A stretch of DNA of 64,000 nt. Source: DATKZS01 sp035527835 [NCBI: bacterium] (GTDB lineage: Bacteria > RBG-13-61-14). The notes beneath the pieces were generated by a model. It saw only the letters and a list, made by a program, of their open reading frames with translations, did not search any database and was not told the origin of the DNA. Positions 25,900-34,184 of this stretch are shown here, one piece after another (the stretch's first letter is position 1; each line of letters opens with the position of its first letter). The stretch covers positions 16,419 through 80,418 of the forward strand of contig DATKZS010000196.1 of the NCBI GenBank assembly GCA_035527835.1, written 5' to 3'. Position numbers and translations under genes: made by a program.

Positions 25900-26580
25900 A
25901 TGGAGACTGACCTGCTGGCGGGATTGGAGAGGCCTTGTTGCGTGATGACGATTTTCCCGCACCCGGACGACGAGAGCTTTGCCGCGGGCGGGGTCATGGC
26001 GCTTTATTTCCGCGACCCGGGGGTGCGGACGGTGTCGCTGTGCCTGACCAAGGGCGGCAAGAGCGAGGCCATGAAGAAGGCGGGGCTGCCGCAGGAGCGG
26101 GAGACGGTGATCCGCGAACATGAGTATATGGCGGCCACGGCGGTCCTGGGCATTGGCCGGCCCATGATCTGGGACTACGGCGACCAGGAGCTCGCGAACG
26201 CTCCCGCCGGCGAGGTCAAGGGCCGGATCGTGGAGGCGATGAAGGAGAACGCGGCGGACGTGGTCATCACCTACGGACCGGAAGGCATCACCGGGCACGT
26301 GGACCACCTGTTCTGCTCGCGCGTGGTTGAAGAGGCGTCCCGGGAGGCTCGGGTGAAGAGGCTTTTCATGGTGAGCGCTCCCGAGCGGATGGCGCGCCTC
26401 ATGATCGGGCAGAGGGTTTTACCCCCGACTCATGCCGTTGACGTGCGGCGGGTCTACCCGGTCAAGATGCTGGCGCTCAAGGCGCACGCCAGCCAGATGC
26501 TGGTCTCGCGCCAGCCCATGCTGTGGGTGGGAGTGGTGATGCGGATGTACGGGAAAGAGTATTTTCACCGGGCGATCTAA
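25900..26580 (+). CDS. LmbE/PIG-L-family N-deacetylase
   Basis: 226 residues with the zinc-binding HPDDE motif at residues 21-25 and the second HVDH motif at 133-136, as in MshB, BshB and PIG-L. These enzymes remove acetyl groups from N-acetylglucosamine-type substrates; BshB-like activity in bacillithiol synthesis is one option but no BshA or BshC is present. The ATG follows directly after the stop of the FMN-binding gene with no gap, so the two are almost surely co-translated, although no functional link is obvious. Confidence 0.87.
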   Translation: METDLLAGLERPCCVMTIFPHPDDESFAAGGVMALYFRDPGVRTVSLCLTKGGKSEAMKKAGLPQERETVIREHEYMAATAVLGIGRPMIWDYGDQELANAPAGEVKGRIVEAMKENAADVVITYGPEGITGHVDHLFCSRVVEEASREARVKRLFMVSAPERMARLMIGQRVLPPTHAVDVRRVYPVKMLALKAHASQMLVSRQPMLWVGVVMRMYGKEYFHRAI

Positions 26581-26581
26581 G

Positions 26582-26614
26582 ATAAGTATTTAGTATCTAG
26601 TATATAGTATTTAG
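26582..26614. repeat. Short tandem AGTATTT/AGTATCT repeat
   Basis: Four near-copies of a 7-8-bp TAGTATNT word. The same word family recurs at 36222-36251. It lies between convergent genes. Confidence 0.65.
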
Positions 26615-26623
26615 CGGGGCGAG

Positions 26624-27391
26624 TCACAGCCGCTCAAAACTTTTCGCTTCCACCCATCCGCTGAAGCCGCCGGGAGCTGATACGTTGCACCAGCCGCGGT
26701 CGCACTGAGCGACGGTGACGTCAATGCCCGAGACCAGGTCGAAGAGCGCGGCGTTCTCGTCTCCCGGGCCCGAGTGCGCCGTTACCTTTTCCGCGACGAT
26801 CACGCCGCGCGGCGTGAACACGTCGCGCTTGATCCGGGTGGCGGCGAACGGCAGGGTGATGACCAGGGCGGCGGCCGCTATATAAAGCGCGAGGCGTGAC
26901 GCCTCCCGCGCCCTTCCTCTGGCGACGATCATGGCGATGGCGGCGAGGGCCAGGGCCCAGTAGGCGGCGAGCGCGGCGGCGGTCCATTCGCTCGCGCTGA
27001 GATATTCCACGGCCGCGTTGAAGGCGCGGGTGAACGGGCCTTGCGGCAGCTCGGGCAGGCGCGCGGTGATCATTGCCCGCGCGTAGGCCAGGTTGAACCT
27101 GAGGTCGGGGTCGCGGGGCTCGAGCCGCTGGGCGCGCAAATAATCTCCCACCGCGCGTCCCAGCTCGCCGCTCTTGAGCTCGGCGTTGCCCAGGTTGAAA
27201 TAGAGGTCCGCGTTGCCCGCCCCGGCCTCCAGCGCCTTCCCGTACGCTTCCCGCGCCTCCGCGAACCTGCCCTGCTGATACAGGGCGTTGCCCTGGTTGT
27301 ACAGGGCCGCGGCCGAGGTGCCGGCGTGCAGAGCCGCAGGCGCGAGAGTGAGCGCGGCGAGCAGAGCGATGATGGCGCGGGCCTTGCTCAC
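26624..27391 (-). CDS. batE: BatE-like TPR and SH3 protein
   Basis: About 255 residues: signal peptide, two to three TPR units (residues about 28-115, YNQGNALYQQGRFAEA and LYFNLGNAELKSG), two TMs around 145-190, and a C-terminal bacterial SH3-like domain (KVTAHSGPGDEN, GWCNVSAPGGFSGWV). This is the BatE layout. Bat proteins are encoded with MoxR and are linked to aerotolerance or envelope stress in Bacteroides and Leptospira; the mechanism is unresolved. The start is a GTG at 27391 overlapping the batD stop (GTGA); a longer frame upstream is not credible. Last gene of the operon. Confidence 0.82.
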   Translation of the reverse strand: MSKARAIIALLAALTLAPAALHAGTSAAALYNQGNALYQQGRFAEAREAYGKALEAGAGNADLYFNLGNAELKSGELGRAVGDYLRAQRLEPRDPDLRFNLAYARAMITARLPELPQGPFTRAFNAAVEYLSASEWTAAALAAYWALALAAIAMIVARGRAREASRLALYIAAAALVITLPFAATRIKRDVFTPRGVIVAEKVTAHSGPGDENAALFDLVSGIDVTVAQCDRGWCNVSAPGGFSGWVEAKSFERL

Positions 27392-29178
27392 TTGCCGTTC
27401 TCCTTTTCCAGCCTCAGGATCAGGGCCTGGGCCCGGTCCAGGAGCTTGGCCGCGCCTTCCGCGCCCAGCGTGCCGGGCATGAACCGGGCGCGGTCGCATT
27501 CGGAGAGCACCGCTTCCGCCTCCTTGGCCACCTCCTCGCTTATGCCGGCGCGGTCGAGGCTCACGGCGGCGTCGGCGGTGGTCATGCCGGAGTCGGGCAG
27601 GTTGAGCCGGTCCGCGATGTAGCCGGCGAGCGCGCGGTGAATGAGCGCGTAGGCCGGGGCCGGGTCATTGGCCCTGGCCGCGGCCCGGGCCTCCTTGACC
27701 GCCTTCCTGCTTCTTTTCATGGCCCGGCTCTTGCGGGCAAAGGCCACGTCGCGGAGCAGCTTGTCGCTCCTTCTCCTGAGCCCGAAGGCGAGGGCCACGG
27801 CGGCGAGCGGCGCGAGCTGGGCCGCGGCGAAGAGGGGCGAGCTCATGATCCAGAGGCGCTGCTCGTTGAGGTCAGCGCGGTCGGGCTTGATGTAGCGCAG
27901 GTCCTTGCCCACGGTCCGGATCACGGCGGGCTCCTGGCCGGCCTCGCTCTGGGCCGCGGGCGCGGCGGCGCCGGTGACGGAGAGCTTGATGCGCGCGCTT
28001 TGCGTGGTCCGATACCTCCCGGTCTCGGGGTCGAAGTAGGAGAAGGCAAAGGGCGGGAGCTCGTAAGTCCCGGGCTGGTGCGGCACGATGATCATCTTGA
28101 AGTGGCGCACCCCGAGGGCCATGCCTTTTTCCTGGGTGGTCTGTTTTTCCACGGCCTCGGTATAGAGGTCGAAGTCGGAGGAGAGGGCGGCTTCAGGCTT
28201 GGGCAGATAGTCCGGGTGCGCGGTGCCCTCGACGGTCATGGTGAACTTGAACTGCTCGTTGGCCTTGACGGAGCCGGCGTTGCGGTCGAGGCTGATCTTG
28301 AACTGGCCCACGGCCCCGCTGAAGTCCGCGGGCCTGCCCTGCTCCGGCAGCGGCTTCACCTTCACGGCCACCGGCGCTGACGCCACGGTTCGCTGGTCCA
28401 GGGCCACCTGGCCGAAGAAATCGCGCTCGCCGGTGGGCACTCCGTAGGTGATGACCAGCGGATCAATCACGGCGTTGCCGGCCTTGATCGGGAACAGCGC
28501 CATTCCCTTCAAGTAAGCCACCTGCCAATTAACGCCGGCAAAATTTTTGGTGACGGGGTCCAGTTGCGATACGGTGCCCAGGTCCTCGGACACGAATTCG
28601 CCCGCCGTGGGCACCTGGGCCAGGCCGGCATTGCGGAAGGGCCTGCGGTAATAGATGTACCAGGAGGCCACGATCTGCTCGCCCACGTAGGCCTCGCTCT
28701 TGTCGAGCTTGAGCTCGAGGTAAGGGTCGGCCGGGGGCTGCCAGGCCGTTCCGCCCGGCTCCACGCCCGGGCCCGACGGCTCCATGACCTGGACGGTGAT
28801 CGCGTCGCTTTGCACCAGCGCCCCGCCCACGCGGTAGCGGATGGGAGGGATGGTGACGGTCCCGGCCTGCTTGGCCTGGAAATAGAGCTTCATGCCGAGC
28901 GACCCGGAGCGCGTGATGGAGCCGTTGATGATCTGCATGCTGGTCTGCGCAAACGGGCCCTGGCTGTTCACGAGCCAGAGGTAGGGCATAAGGTCCGGCG
29001 CCGGGAACGGCCCGTTGTTCTCGACGTTTGGTCCCTGCAGGTTCACGGACAGGACCATCTGCTCGCCCACGAACAGGCGCGAGCGGTCAACGCTGGCCGT
29101 GAGCGTGGGCGAGCGTGGCTGCGCCAGCACCACGGCCGGCGCCAGCAGCGCGAGCAGGAAAACCGCGGCCTTCCTCAC
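27388..29178 (-). CDS. batD: BatD-like membrane protein
   Basis: About 596 residues: signal peptide, several Ig-like beta-sandwich modules beginning LTASVDRSRLFVGEQMVLSV, a second VGEQIVASWYIYYRRPF module, a TM near 455-475, and a cytoplasmic helical tail. This is the BatD (oxygen tolerance) architecture. The GTG start overlaps the stop of batC (GTGA). It probably forms an envelope complex with the VWA proteins BatA and BatB, an inference from operon conservation rather than direct data. Confidence 0.88.
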   Translation of the reverse strand: MRKAAVFLLALLAPAVVLAQPRSPTLTASVDRSRLFVGEQMVLSVNLQGPNVENNGPFPAPDLMPYLWLVNSQGPFAQTSMQIINGSITRSGSLGMKLYFQAKQAGTVTIPPIRYRVGGALVQSDAITVQVMEPSGPGVEPGGTAWQPPADPYLELKLDKSEAYVGEQIVASWYIYYRRPFRNAGLAQVPTAGEFVSEDLGTVSQLDPVTKNFAGVNWQVAYLKGMALFPIKAGNAVIDPLVITYGVPTGERDFFGQVALDQRTVASAPVAVKVKPLPEQGRPADFSGAVGQFKISLDRNAGSVKANEQFKFTMTVEGTAHPDYLPKPEAALSSDFDLYTEAVEKQTTQEKGMALGVRHFKMIIVPHQPGTYELPPFAFSYFDPETGRYRTTQSARIKLSVTGAAAPAAQSEAGQEPAVIRTVGKDLRYIKPDRADLNEQRLWIMSSPLFAAAQLAPLAAVALAFGLRRRSDKLLRDVAFARKSRAMKRSRKAVKEARAAARANDPAPAYALIHRALAGYIADRLNLPDSGMTTADAAVSLDRAGISEEVAKEAEAVLSECDRARFMPGTLGAEGAAKLLDRAQALILRLEKENGK

Positions 29179-30212
29179 CAGTCCTTCTCCTTGCCCCGCT
29201 GCTGGGGCTGATATGACTCCATGAATTTCTTCATGTCCTCTTCTTCGCTCTGCTGCACGGCCTGCAACAGCCGCTTGGCTTCTTCCTCGCTGATCTTGCC
29301 CTGTTCCCGGGCCGAGCCCGCGGGCTTGGCCTCCTCATCCGGCTTCTGCTGCTGCTCCGCGGTCGAGCCGGCGGCGGGCTCAGGTTCTTGATTGGGTTCC
29401 GGCTTCTTCTCCTGGCCCTGCTGGTTTTGCTGATTCTGCTGCCCTTGCTGGTTCTGGGGCTTAGGCTGTTGCTGTTGTTTCTTCAGCTTGATGTTGCGGC
29501 GCACCACCTCGATGTTGAACTTGGCGTCCTGGTCATCGGGATTGATTTGCAGGGCGTTCTGGTAGTTCTCCACGGCCTTTTCCAGCGTCTCGATCTTCTG
29601 CTCCTTCATGCCCTGCTTGAAGTAGACGTTGCCCAGGTTGTAATAGGCCTGCTCGCGCACTTCCGGGTCGGCGGCGGCCAGGGCCTGATCATACTCCTTT
29701 TGGGCCTCGTCGTAATTGCCTTCCTTGTAAAAGGTGTCGCCGATGTTGAAATGGAGGCGATAGCTCTCAGAGCTTTTTTCGTCGCTCATGTCCTTGGCCC
29801 GCATGTAGCCGGCGCGGGCGAGGTCGTACTTTCCCTGGTTGAAGAGGTCAGTGCCCTGGGAGGCGGCGCGGCCCATGCGGTAGTAGTCCACGAAGTCCTG
29901 CTCGGCGCGGGCGGGAAAGGACATCAGCAACAGGACCGCAAGACCGGTGAATAATATTACTGCCGAGAGCGATGAATGACCGTGGCAGGTGGAGCCCGAC
30001 ACTCCTGTCGGGCGGTGTCTGCTTGGTTGAGATGGTCCGGGGACAGGAGTGTCCCCGCCACCACTGTGGCAATCTCGGCCGTCCCTGCCGGGACTTAAGG
30101 GTTTCTTATGTCCACATTCCCAGGAATAAATTCCCGGGCTATTCTCGGCTGTCCCTCCGGGACAAAAAATGTCCGAACCCCGGGTTAATTTATTTCCGTT
30201 GCATACCCTCAT
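29175..30212 (-). CDS. batC: BatC-like TPR protein with repeat-derived N-terminus
   Basis: The core (residues about 90-345) has an export signal, TPR units (YNLGNVYFKQGMKEQ, YQNALQINPDDQDAKFN), a Gln/Pro/Glu-rich low-complexity stretch and an acidic end, as in BatC. The ATG overlaps the batB stop (ATGA), which is normal operon coupling. However, the first ~75 codons are translated from two palindromic repeats (29995-30163). No ATG or TTG lies in frame between the repeats and the signal peptide; a GTG at 30002 is possible. The product may carry an odd leader, or start internally. Confidence 0.78.
   Translation of the reverse strand: MRVCNGNKLTRGSDIFCPGGTAENSPGIYSWECGHKKPLSPGRDGRDCHSGGGDTPVPGPSQPSRHRPTGVSGSTCHGHSSLSAVILFTGLAVLLLMSFPARAEQDFVDYYRMGRAASQGTDLFNQGKYDLARAGYMRAKDMSDEKSSESYRLHFNIGDTFYKEGNYDEAQKEYDQALAAADPEVREQAYYNLGNVYFKQGMKEQKIETLEKAVENYQNALQINPDDQDAKFNIEVVRRNIKLKKQQQQPKPQNQQGQQNQQNQQGQEKKPEPNQEPEPAAGSTAEQQQKPDEEAKPAGSAREQGKISEEEAKRLLQAVQQSEEEDMKKFMESYQPQQRGKEKDW
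29995..30163. repeat. Palindromic repeats (families C and B) inside the batC 5' end
   Basis: 29995-30060 has CCCGACACTCCTGTCGGG and GGGGACAGGAGTGTCCCC (family C; another copy at 56736). 30081-30163 has GTCCCTGCCGGGAC and GTCCCTCCGGGAC flanking TTCCCAGGAATAAATTCCC (family B). They lie between the ATGA start of batC and its signal peptide without creating a stop. Confidence 0.85.
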
Positions 30213-31237
30213 TTGTTTTTTCGCCTCCTCCCGTCAGGTATCACGGCTTCGAGCATGAGGCAGGCGATGGCGATGGCGACGAACCACTGGAAGCGGTCCT
30301 CGTAGTGGACCTGGTACTGCTCCTCGAAGGTCTTCTTCTCCATGCCCGCGATGCCGGCGTAGATGTCCGCGAGCTCGGTCCCGGAGGCGCGGTTGTCGAG
30401 GCGGCGGTACTTGCCGTCGCCGGCCAGCGCGATCTTGCGGAGCGTGTTCTCGTCGAGCTTCGTGATCACCACCTTGCCCTGGCGGTCGGTCTTGTCCACC
30501 GTGCCGTTCGGCGTTTCCAGCGGTATGGGCGCGCCCTCGGTCCGGCCCACGCCGACCGTATAAATCACCGCGCCGTCCTGGTGCAGGTCCCCGGCGACCT
30601 TGACCGGGTCCTTGCCCTCCCGGCCTTGCTCCAGGTTCTCGCCGTCGGTGATCAGGATGATGACCTTGTGCTTGTTGGTGCTCCGGTCGAAGTTCTTGGC
30701 GGCCTCTTCGAGCGCGTCGGGGATGTCGGTTCCGGGCTCGGGCACGGACTTCTCGTCAATGATGTCGAGGAACATGCGGGCGGCGTCGTAGTCGAGGGTG
30801 AGGGGGCACATGGTGAAGGCGGCGCCGGAAAACACGACGATCCCGATGCGGTCACCCTTCATCAGCTCGACGAGCTTTTGGATGGCGTTCTTGGCCTTGG
30901 CCAATCTGGCGGGGGCCACGTCCTGGGCCAGCATGGAGGCCGAGGTGTCGAGCACCACCACCACGTCCACGCCCTTGCGCTCGATCTTCTCGCGCGTGGC
31001 TCCCCATTGCGGCGCGGCCAAGGCCAGAACGATGAAGCACACCGCGACGAGGACCAGCAGCGCCTTGGCCGCGCGGCCGCGCATGGACACGGCCATGCCC
31101 GCGCGCATGAGCAGCTCCGGGTTGCCGAAGCGCCCGAGCGCGCGCCGTCCCATCCGCATGGCGGCCAGAAAAAATATCGCGAGCGCGGGCGCGAGCAGGA
31201 GCAGGTAGAGCCGCTCCGGATGCGCGAAGTTAATCAT
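30209..31237 (-). CDS. batB: BatB, von Willebrand factor A membrane protein
   Basis: 342 residues: two N-terminal TMs (about 10-28 and 58-76), a VWA domain with a complete MIDAS motif (Asp97-Thr-Ser-Ala-Ser101, later GTDIP and TDGEN), and a C-terminal TM near 318-335. The VWA domain faces the periplasm in the usual model and binds a divalent metal and protein partners. It is paired with BatA upstream, seven bases away, and overlaps batC downstream. Confidence 0.92.
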   Translation of the reverse strand: MINFAHPERLYLLLLAPALAIFFLAAMRMGRRALGRFGNPELLMRAGMAVSMRGRAAKALLVLVAVCFIVLALAAPQWGATREKIERKGVDVVVVLDTSASMLAQDVAPARLAKAKNAIQKLVELMKGDRIGIVVFSGAAFTMCPLTLDYDAARMFLDIIDEKSVPEPGTDIPDALEEAAKNFDRSTNKHKVIILITDGENLEQGREGKDPVKVAGDLHQDGAVIYTVGVGRTEGAPIPLETPNGTVDKTDRQGKVVITKLDENTLRKIALAGDGKYRRLDNRASGTELADIYAGIAGMEKKTFEEQYQVHYEDRFQWFVAIAIACLMLEAVIPDGRRRKNK

Positions 31238-31244
31238 GCGGTCC

Positions 31245-32243
31245 TCACGGCAGGCTCCGGAACACGGTCCGGCCGATGGCCAGCTCCGCGATCAATAAGA
31301 GCAGCGCGGCCGCGGCCCACGGGCCGAAGGCCTCCGAATAGCGGTAAAACTCCTTCACCTTGACCTCGGTCTTTTCGAGCTTGTCAATGTCGTCGAAGAT
31401 CTGCTTAAACGCCTGCTCGTCGGTGGCGCGATAATACTTGCCTCCGGTCACGCGGGCGATCTCCTTCATCTGGCTCTCGTCCACCGTGGCCATCGCCGGC
31501 ACGAAGCTCATTCCGAAAATGCTCTGCACCTTGCGCATTATGCCGGTGGGCACGATGCCGATGGTATAGACCTTCACCTTCATGGCCTCGGCGATTCCGG
31601 CCGCGGTCATGGGATCAATGCCCTGGTTGTTCTGGCCGTCGGTGACCAGGATCACCACCTTGGACTTGGCCTTCGAGTCCTTGAGCCGGCTGACGGCGGT
31701 GGCCAGGGCAGTGCCGATGGCGGTGCCGTCGAACTCCTGGCGCGTGAACTGCGCGCGGCCGATGATCTGCTTCAAGATCGTATAGTCCACGGTGAGCGGG
31801 CACTGGGTGAAGGCGATGCGCGAGAAGACCACCAGCCCAATGCGGTCGTTCTGCAATCCCTTTTCCCGCTCCTCCACGAAGCGCCGCGCCACGGCCTTGG
31901 CCGCGCCCAACCGGTTCGGCTCCATGTCCTTGGCCTGCATCGAAGTGGAAACGTCGAGCACGATCATGATGTCAATGCCCTTGGACAGAATCTCCTGCTC
32001 CCGGTTGCCGTACTGCGGGCGGCTGAGCGCGAAGACCAGGGTGGCGATGGTCAGCGCCCGGAGCGCGATCACGGAGTGCCGGAGGCGCGCGCGGTTGGAG
32101 GCCGGGACTTCCTTGAAGGCGGACAGGTCGGAGAACACGATGCGCGGCCGGCCCCATCCCTCGACCCAGCGGTGGAGGAGCACCACGAGCGGCGCCAGAA
32201 CCAGCGCCGCGAGCAGCCACGGGTCCTGGAAGCGGAACATCAC
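31245..32243 (-). CDS. batA: BatA, von Willebrand factor A membrane protein
   Basis: 332 residues with the same plan as BatB: N-terminal TMs at about 8-25 and 58-75, VWA domain with MIDAS Asp97-Val-Ser-Thr-Ser101, FDGTAIG and TDGQN, and a C-terminal TM (WAAAALLLLIAELAIG). Start is GTG followed by ATG, after GGAGGCG; the stop of the upstream gene overlaps. It likely heterodimerises with BatB. Confidence 0.92.
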   Translation of the reverse strand: MMFRFQDPWLLAALVLAPLVVLLHRWVEGWGRPRIVFSDLSAFKEVPASNRARLRHSVIALRALTIATLVFALSRPQYGNREQEILSKGIDIMIVLDVSTSMQAKDMEPNRLGAAKAVARRFVEEREKGLQNDRIGLVVFSRIAFTQCPLTVDYTILKQIIGRAQFTRQEFDGTAIGTALATAVSRLKDSKAKSKVVILVTDGQNNQGIDPMTAAGIAEAMKVKVYTIGIVPTGIMRKVQSIFGMSFVPAMATVDESQMKEIARVTGGKYYRATDEQAFKQIFDDIDKLEKTEVKVKEFYRYSEAFGPWAAAALLLLIAELAIGRTVFRSLP

Positions 32244-33364
32244 GCCGCCTCCTTCTGTTCCACGGCCGGCGGCTTTTCCATGGTGTTTTGCACGATCTCG
32301 CGGCAGCGGGCGATGGCCGTGCTCCGCTCTTCGGGGCGGGGCGCGTAACGCGCGAACTTCACGCGGTCGGCCTCCTCCAGGAAGCGCCTGGTCTTGTCAT
32401 AGTCGCCGTGCTCGATGTCCCTGTCCTTGAGCCGCCCGGCGATTTCGGAGGTCGTGTATTCGAGCGCGTACATCAGGAAGCGCAGGGCCAGGTACTTGCG
32501 CATGATGCGGCTAAGCCGCGTGTAATACTGTTCGTACTCGCTCGCGGAGAGCATCGCTTGTTCCAGCGCGTCCAGCTCCTCGAACGCGAGCTCGTGCGCG
32601 GGCCGAAGCGGCAGCGGCGCCTCCTCCTCCCGCCGGCGCCGCCGGAGGGCGATGAAGACGGCGATGGCCGCGGCCAGTAAAAAGGCCGGGATGAGCAGCC
32701 AGGGCAGGTATTTTTTCACCGGGAGCTCGATGGCCACCGGCGGCTTCACGTCGCGGATGGTCAGGTCCTCCGGGTTGGTCACCGGCGCGACCCGGACCCG
32801 GGCCGACTCCGCCCTGAGGTCGTGCTCCTGGCCCGCGGGATCAATCACGATCACCGGCAGCGGCGGGATGACCAGGTCGCCGGTGTCATAGGCCGTGATG
32901 GTGAAGTGCAACTCCTGGCCCTTGCCGGCCGGAGTGAGGGGCGCGCCCGTGACTTTTTCGAGCCACGCCCGGACGCGGTCCATGGCGGTCGTTTCTTTTT
33001 TTTCCAGCTCGGGGAAGCTGTAGTCGCGGATCAGGAACTCGCCGAGCTGGGCCCCGGGCGGCGGCATCATGATCCTGGAGCCGGGCGGGGCCTGGATGAC
33101 CAAAGAATAATGGACCAGGTCGCCTACCCTTATGACCGCCTTGTCCAGGCTGGTGATGATCTTGATGGGGCCGGAGGCCGCGAGCGCGCCGGGGATGCGG
33201 GAGGGGAGCTGGGGCTGCGGCGAGAGCTGGAGCGGCGGCAGGGACGGCGCGGGCCGGGCCGTGGCGCCGGTAGCGGGGGCGGGCTGGGCCGCGGCCAGGG
33301 ACGGGCCCAGCAGGCAGAGCGCGGCAATCAGCGCCGCGATCTTATTTTGATGGCGTGTCAGCAT
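32240..33364 (-). CDS. BatD-related membrane protein with DUF4381-like tail
   Basis: About 374 residues: signal peptide, proline-rich linker, a beta-sandwich of the BatD type (LDKAVIRVGDLVHYSLVI), a TM at roughly 222-240 followed by RRRRREEE, and a helical cytoplasmic tail (PAHELAFEELDALEQ, RKYLALRFLMYALEYTT, VKFARYAP) seen in DUF4381/BatD-like proteins next to MoxR-DUF58 genes. The ATG at 33364 lies inside the end of the previous gene (23-bp overlap). It is one of three BatD-like proteins in this operon. Confidence 0.8.
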   Translation of the reverse strand: MLTRHQNKIAALIAALCLLGPSLAAAQPAPATGATARPAPSLPPLQLSPQPQLPSRIPGALAASGPIKIITSLDKAVIRVGDLVHYSLVIQAPPGSRIMMPPPGAQLGEFLIRDYSFPELEKKETTAMDRVRAWLEKVTGAPLTPAGKGQELHFTITAYDTGDLVIPPLPVIVIDPAGQEHDLRAESARVRVAPVTNPEDLTIRDVKPPVAIELPVKKYLPWLLIPAFLLAAAIAVFIALRRRRREEEAPLPLRPAHELAFEELDALEQAMLSASEYEQYYTRLSRIMRKYLALRFLMYALEYTTSEIAGRLKDRDIEHGDYDKTRRFLEEADRVKFARYAPRPEERSTAIARCREIVQNTMEKPPAVEQKEAA

Positions 33365-34184
33365 CGTTGATCGGGAACACCCGTGTTTCATGGGTTTTGG
33401 AAAGCTCTTCCCAGAGCTTGCGCATTGCGTCCTCACTGCGGAGGTCCGTGCCCTCCCGCCTCAGATATTCGGCGGCCATCACCTCGCGCTCTGCCTGTTC
33501 CATTGCGGGCTTGAGCGCCGGCGTGGCGTCGTAGCGCTTTTTAACGGCCTCTTCGGAAAGCATCAGCGTGAGCACATAGTGCTGCACGAGCTGGTTCTTG
33601 GTCTTGGCGTCCTTGATCCCGTCGTCGCCCAGGCGCGGGCCCAGGTGGTTCATGACCTCGTCCCAGGTCACGCTCCTGCCGTCCACCACCGCCACTACCG
33701 GACTGGTGTCGCCGGTCTGTACGGCAGGCGCCGCGCTTCCGTCGCCGGTGAGCTGGCGGAGCAGCGCCTGGGCCTGTTTCCTGTCGCCGAGCTTTTCCAT
33801 GCAGGCCACAGTCCCCTTACCGGCGTCGTTCGACCAAGGCGCGTCGGGCCGGAGCGCGGTGGCCATGGTGTAATAGGCGGCGGCATGGGAGCAATCGCCC
33901 AGCTTCTCGTCGGCCATCTTTCCCATCTTGAAGAGGAGGTCGGCCTCGTCGCTCCTTGATTGAAAGACTACTTGCCGATAGCGGTCCAGTTCATCGAGCG
34001 CCGGTCCATATAGGCCCCTTGCTTCCAGCGCCGATGCCAGGTCGCGAAGACGATCACTGTCAGTATAACTATGGATGTCAGTTCTAATTCCGAAATAATA
34101 TGTGGCAAATATTCCGAACGTGAAAACCAAAATAAAAGGATAGAACAAATAAAAGAGCATGAATTTGACGTCTCTCTTCATCAC
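33342..34184 (-). CDS. Membrane-anchored TPR protein with SurA-N-like chaperone segment
   Basis: About 280 residues. One TM lies at about 10-32, then TPR-like helices (ALEARGLYGPALDELDRY, HAAAYYTMATALRPD), then from about residue 160 a SurA/PpiC N-terminal-like module: VVAVVDGRSVTWDEVMNHLG, the opening strand and helix of parvulin-type chaperones. The rotamase domain that usually follows is absent, so only chaperone-like binding is expected. Start is GTG overlapping the DUF58 stop (GTGA). It is not a standard Bat operon member. Confidence 0.68.
   Translation of the reverse strand: MMKRDVKFMLFYLFYPFILVFTFGIFATYYFGIRTDIHSYTDSDRLRDLASALEARGLYGPALDELDRYRQVVFQSRSDEADLLFKMGKMADEKLGDCSHAAAYYTMATALRPDAPWSNDAGKGTVACMEKLGDRKQAQALLRQLTGDGSAAPAVQTGDTSPVVAVVDGRSVTWDEVMNHLGPRLGDDGIKDAKTKNQLVQHYVLTLMLSEEAVKKRYDATPALKPAMEQAEREVMAAEYLRREGTDLRSEDAMRKLWEELSKTHETRVFPINDADTPSK

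Noticed and set aside
29972-31363. 463-codon plus-strand frame
   Set aside because: Reads across palindromic repeats and opposite batB; no recognisable protein.
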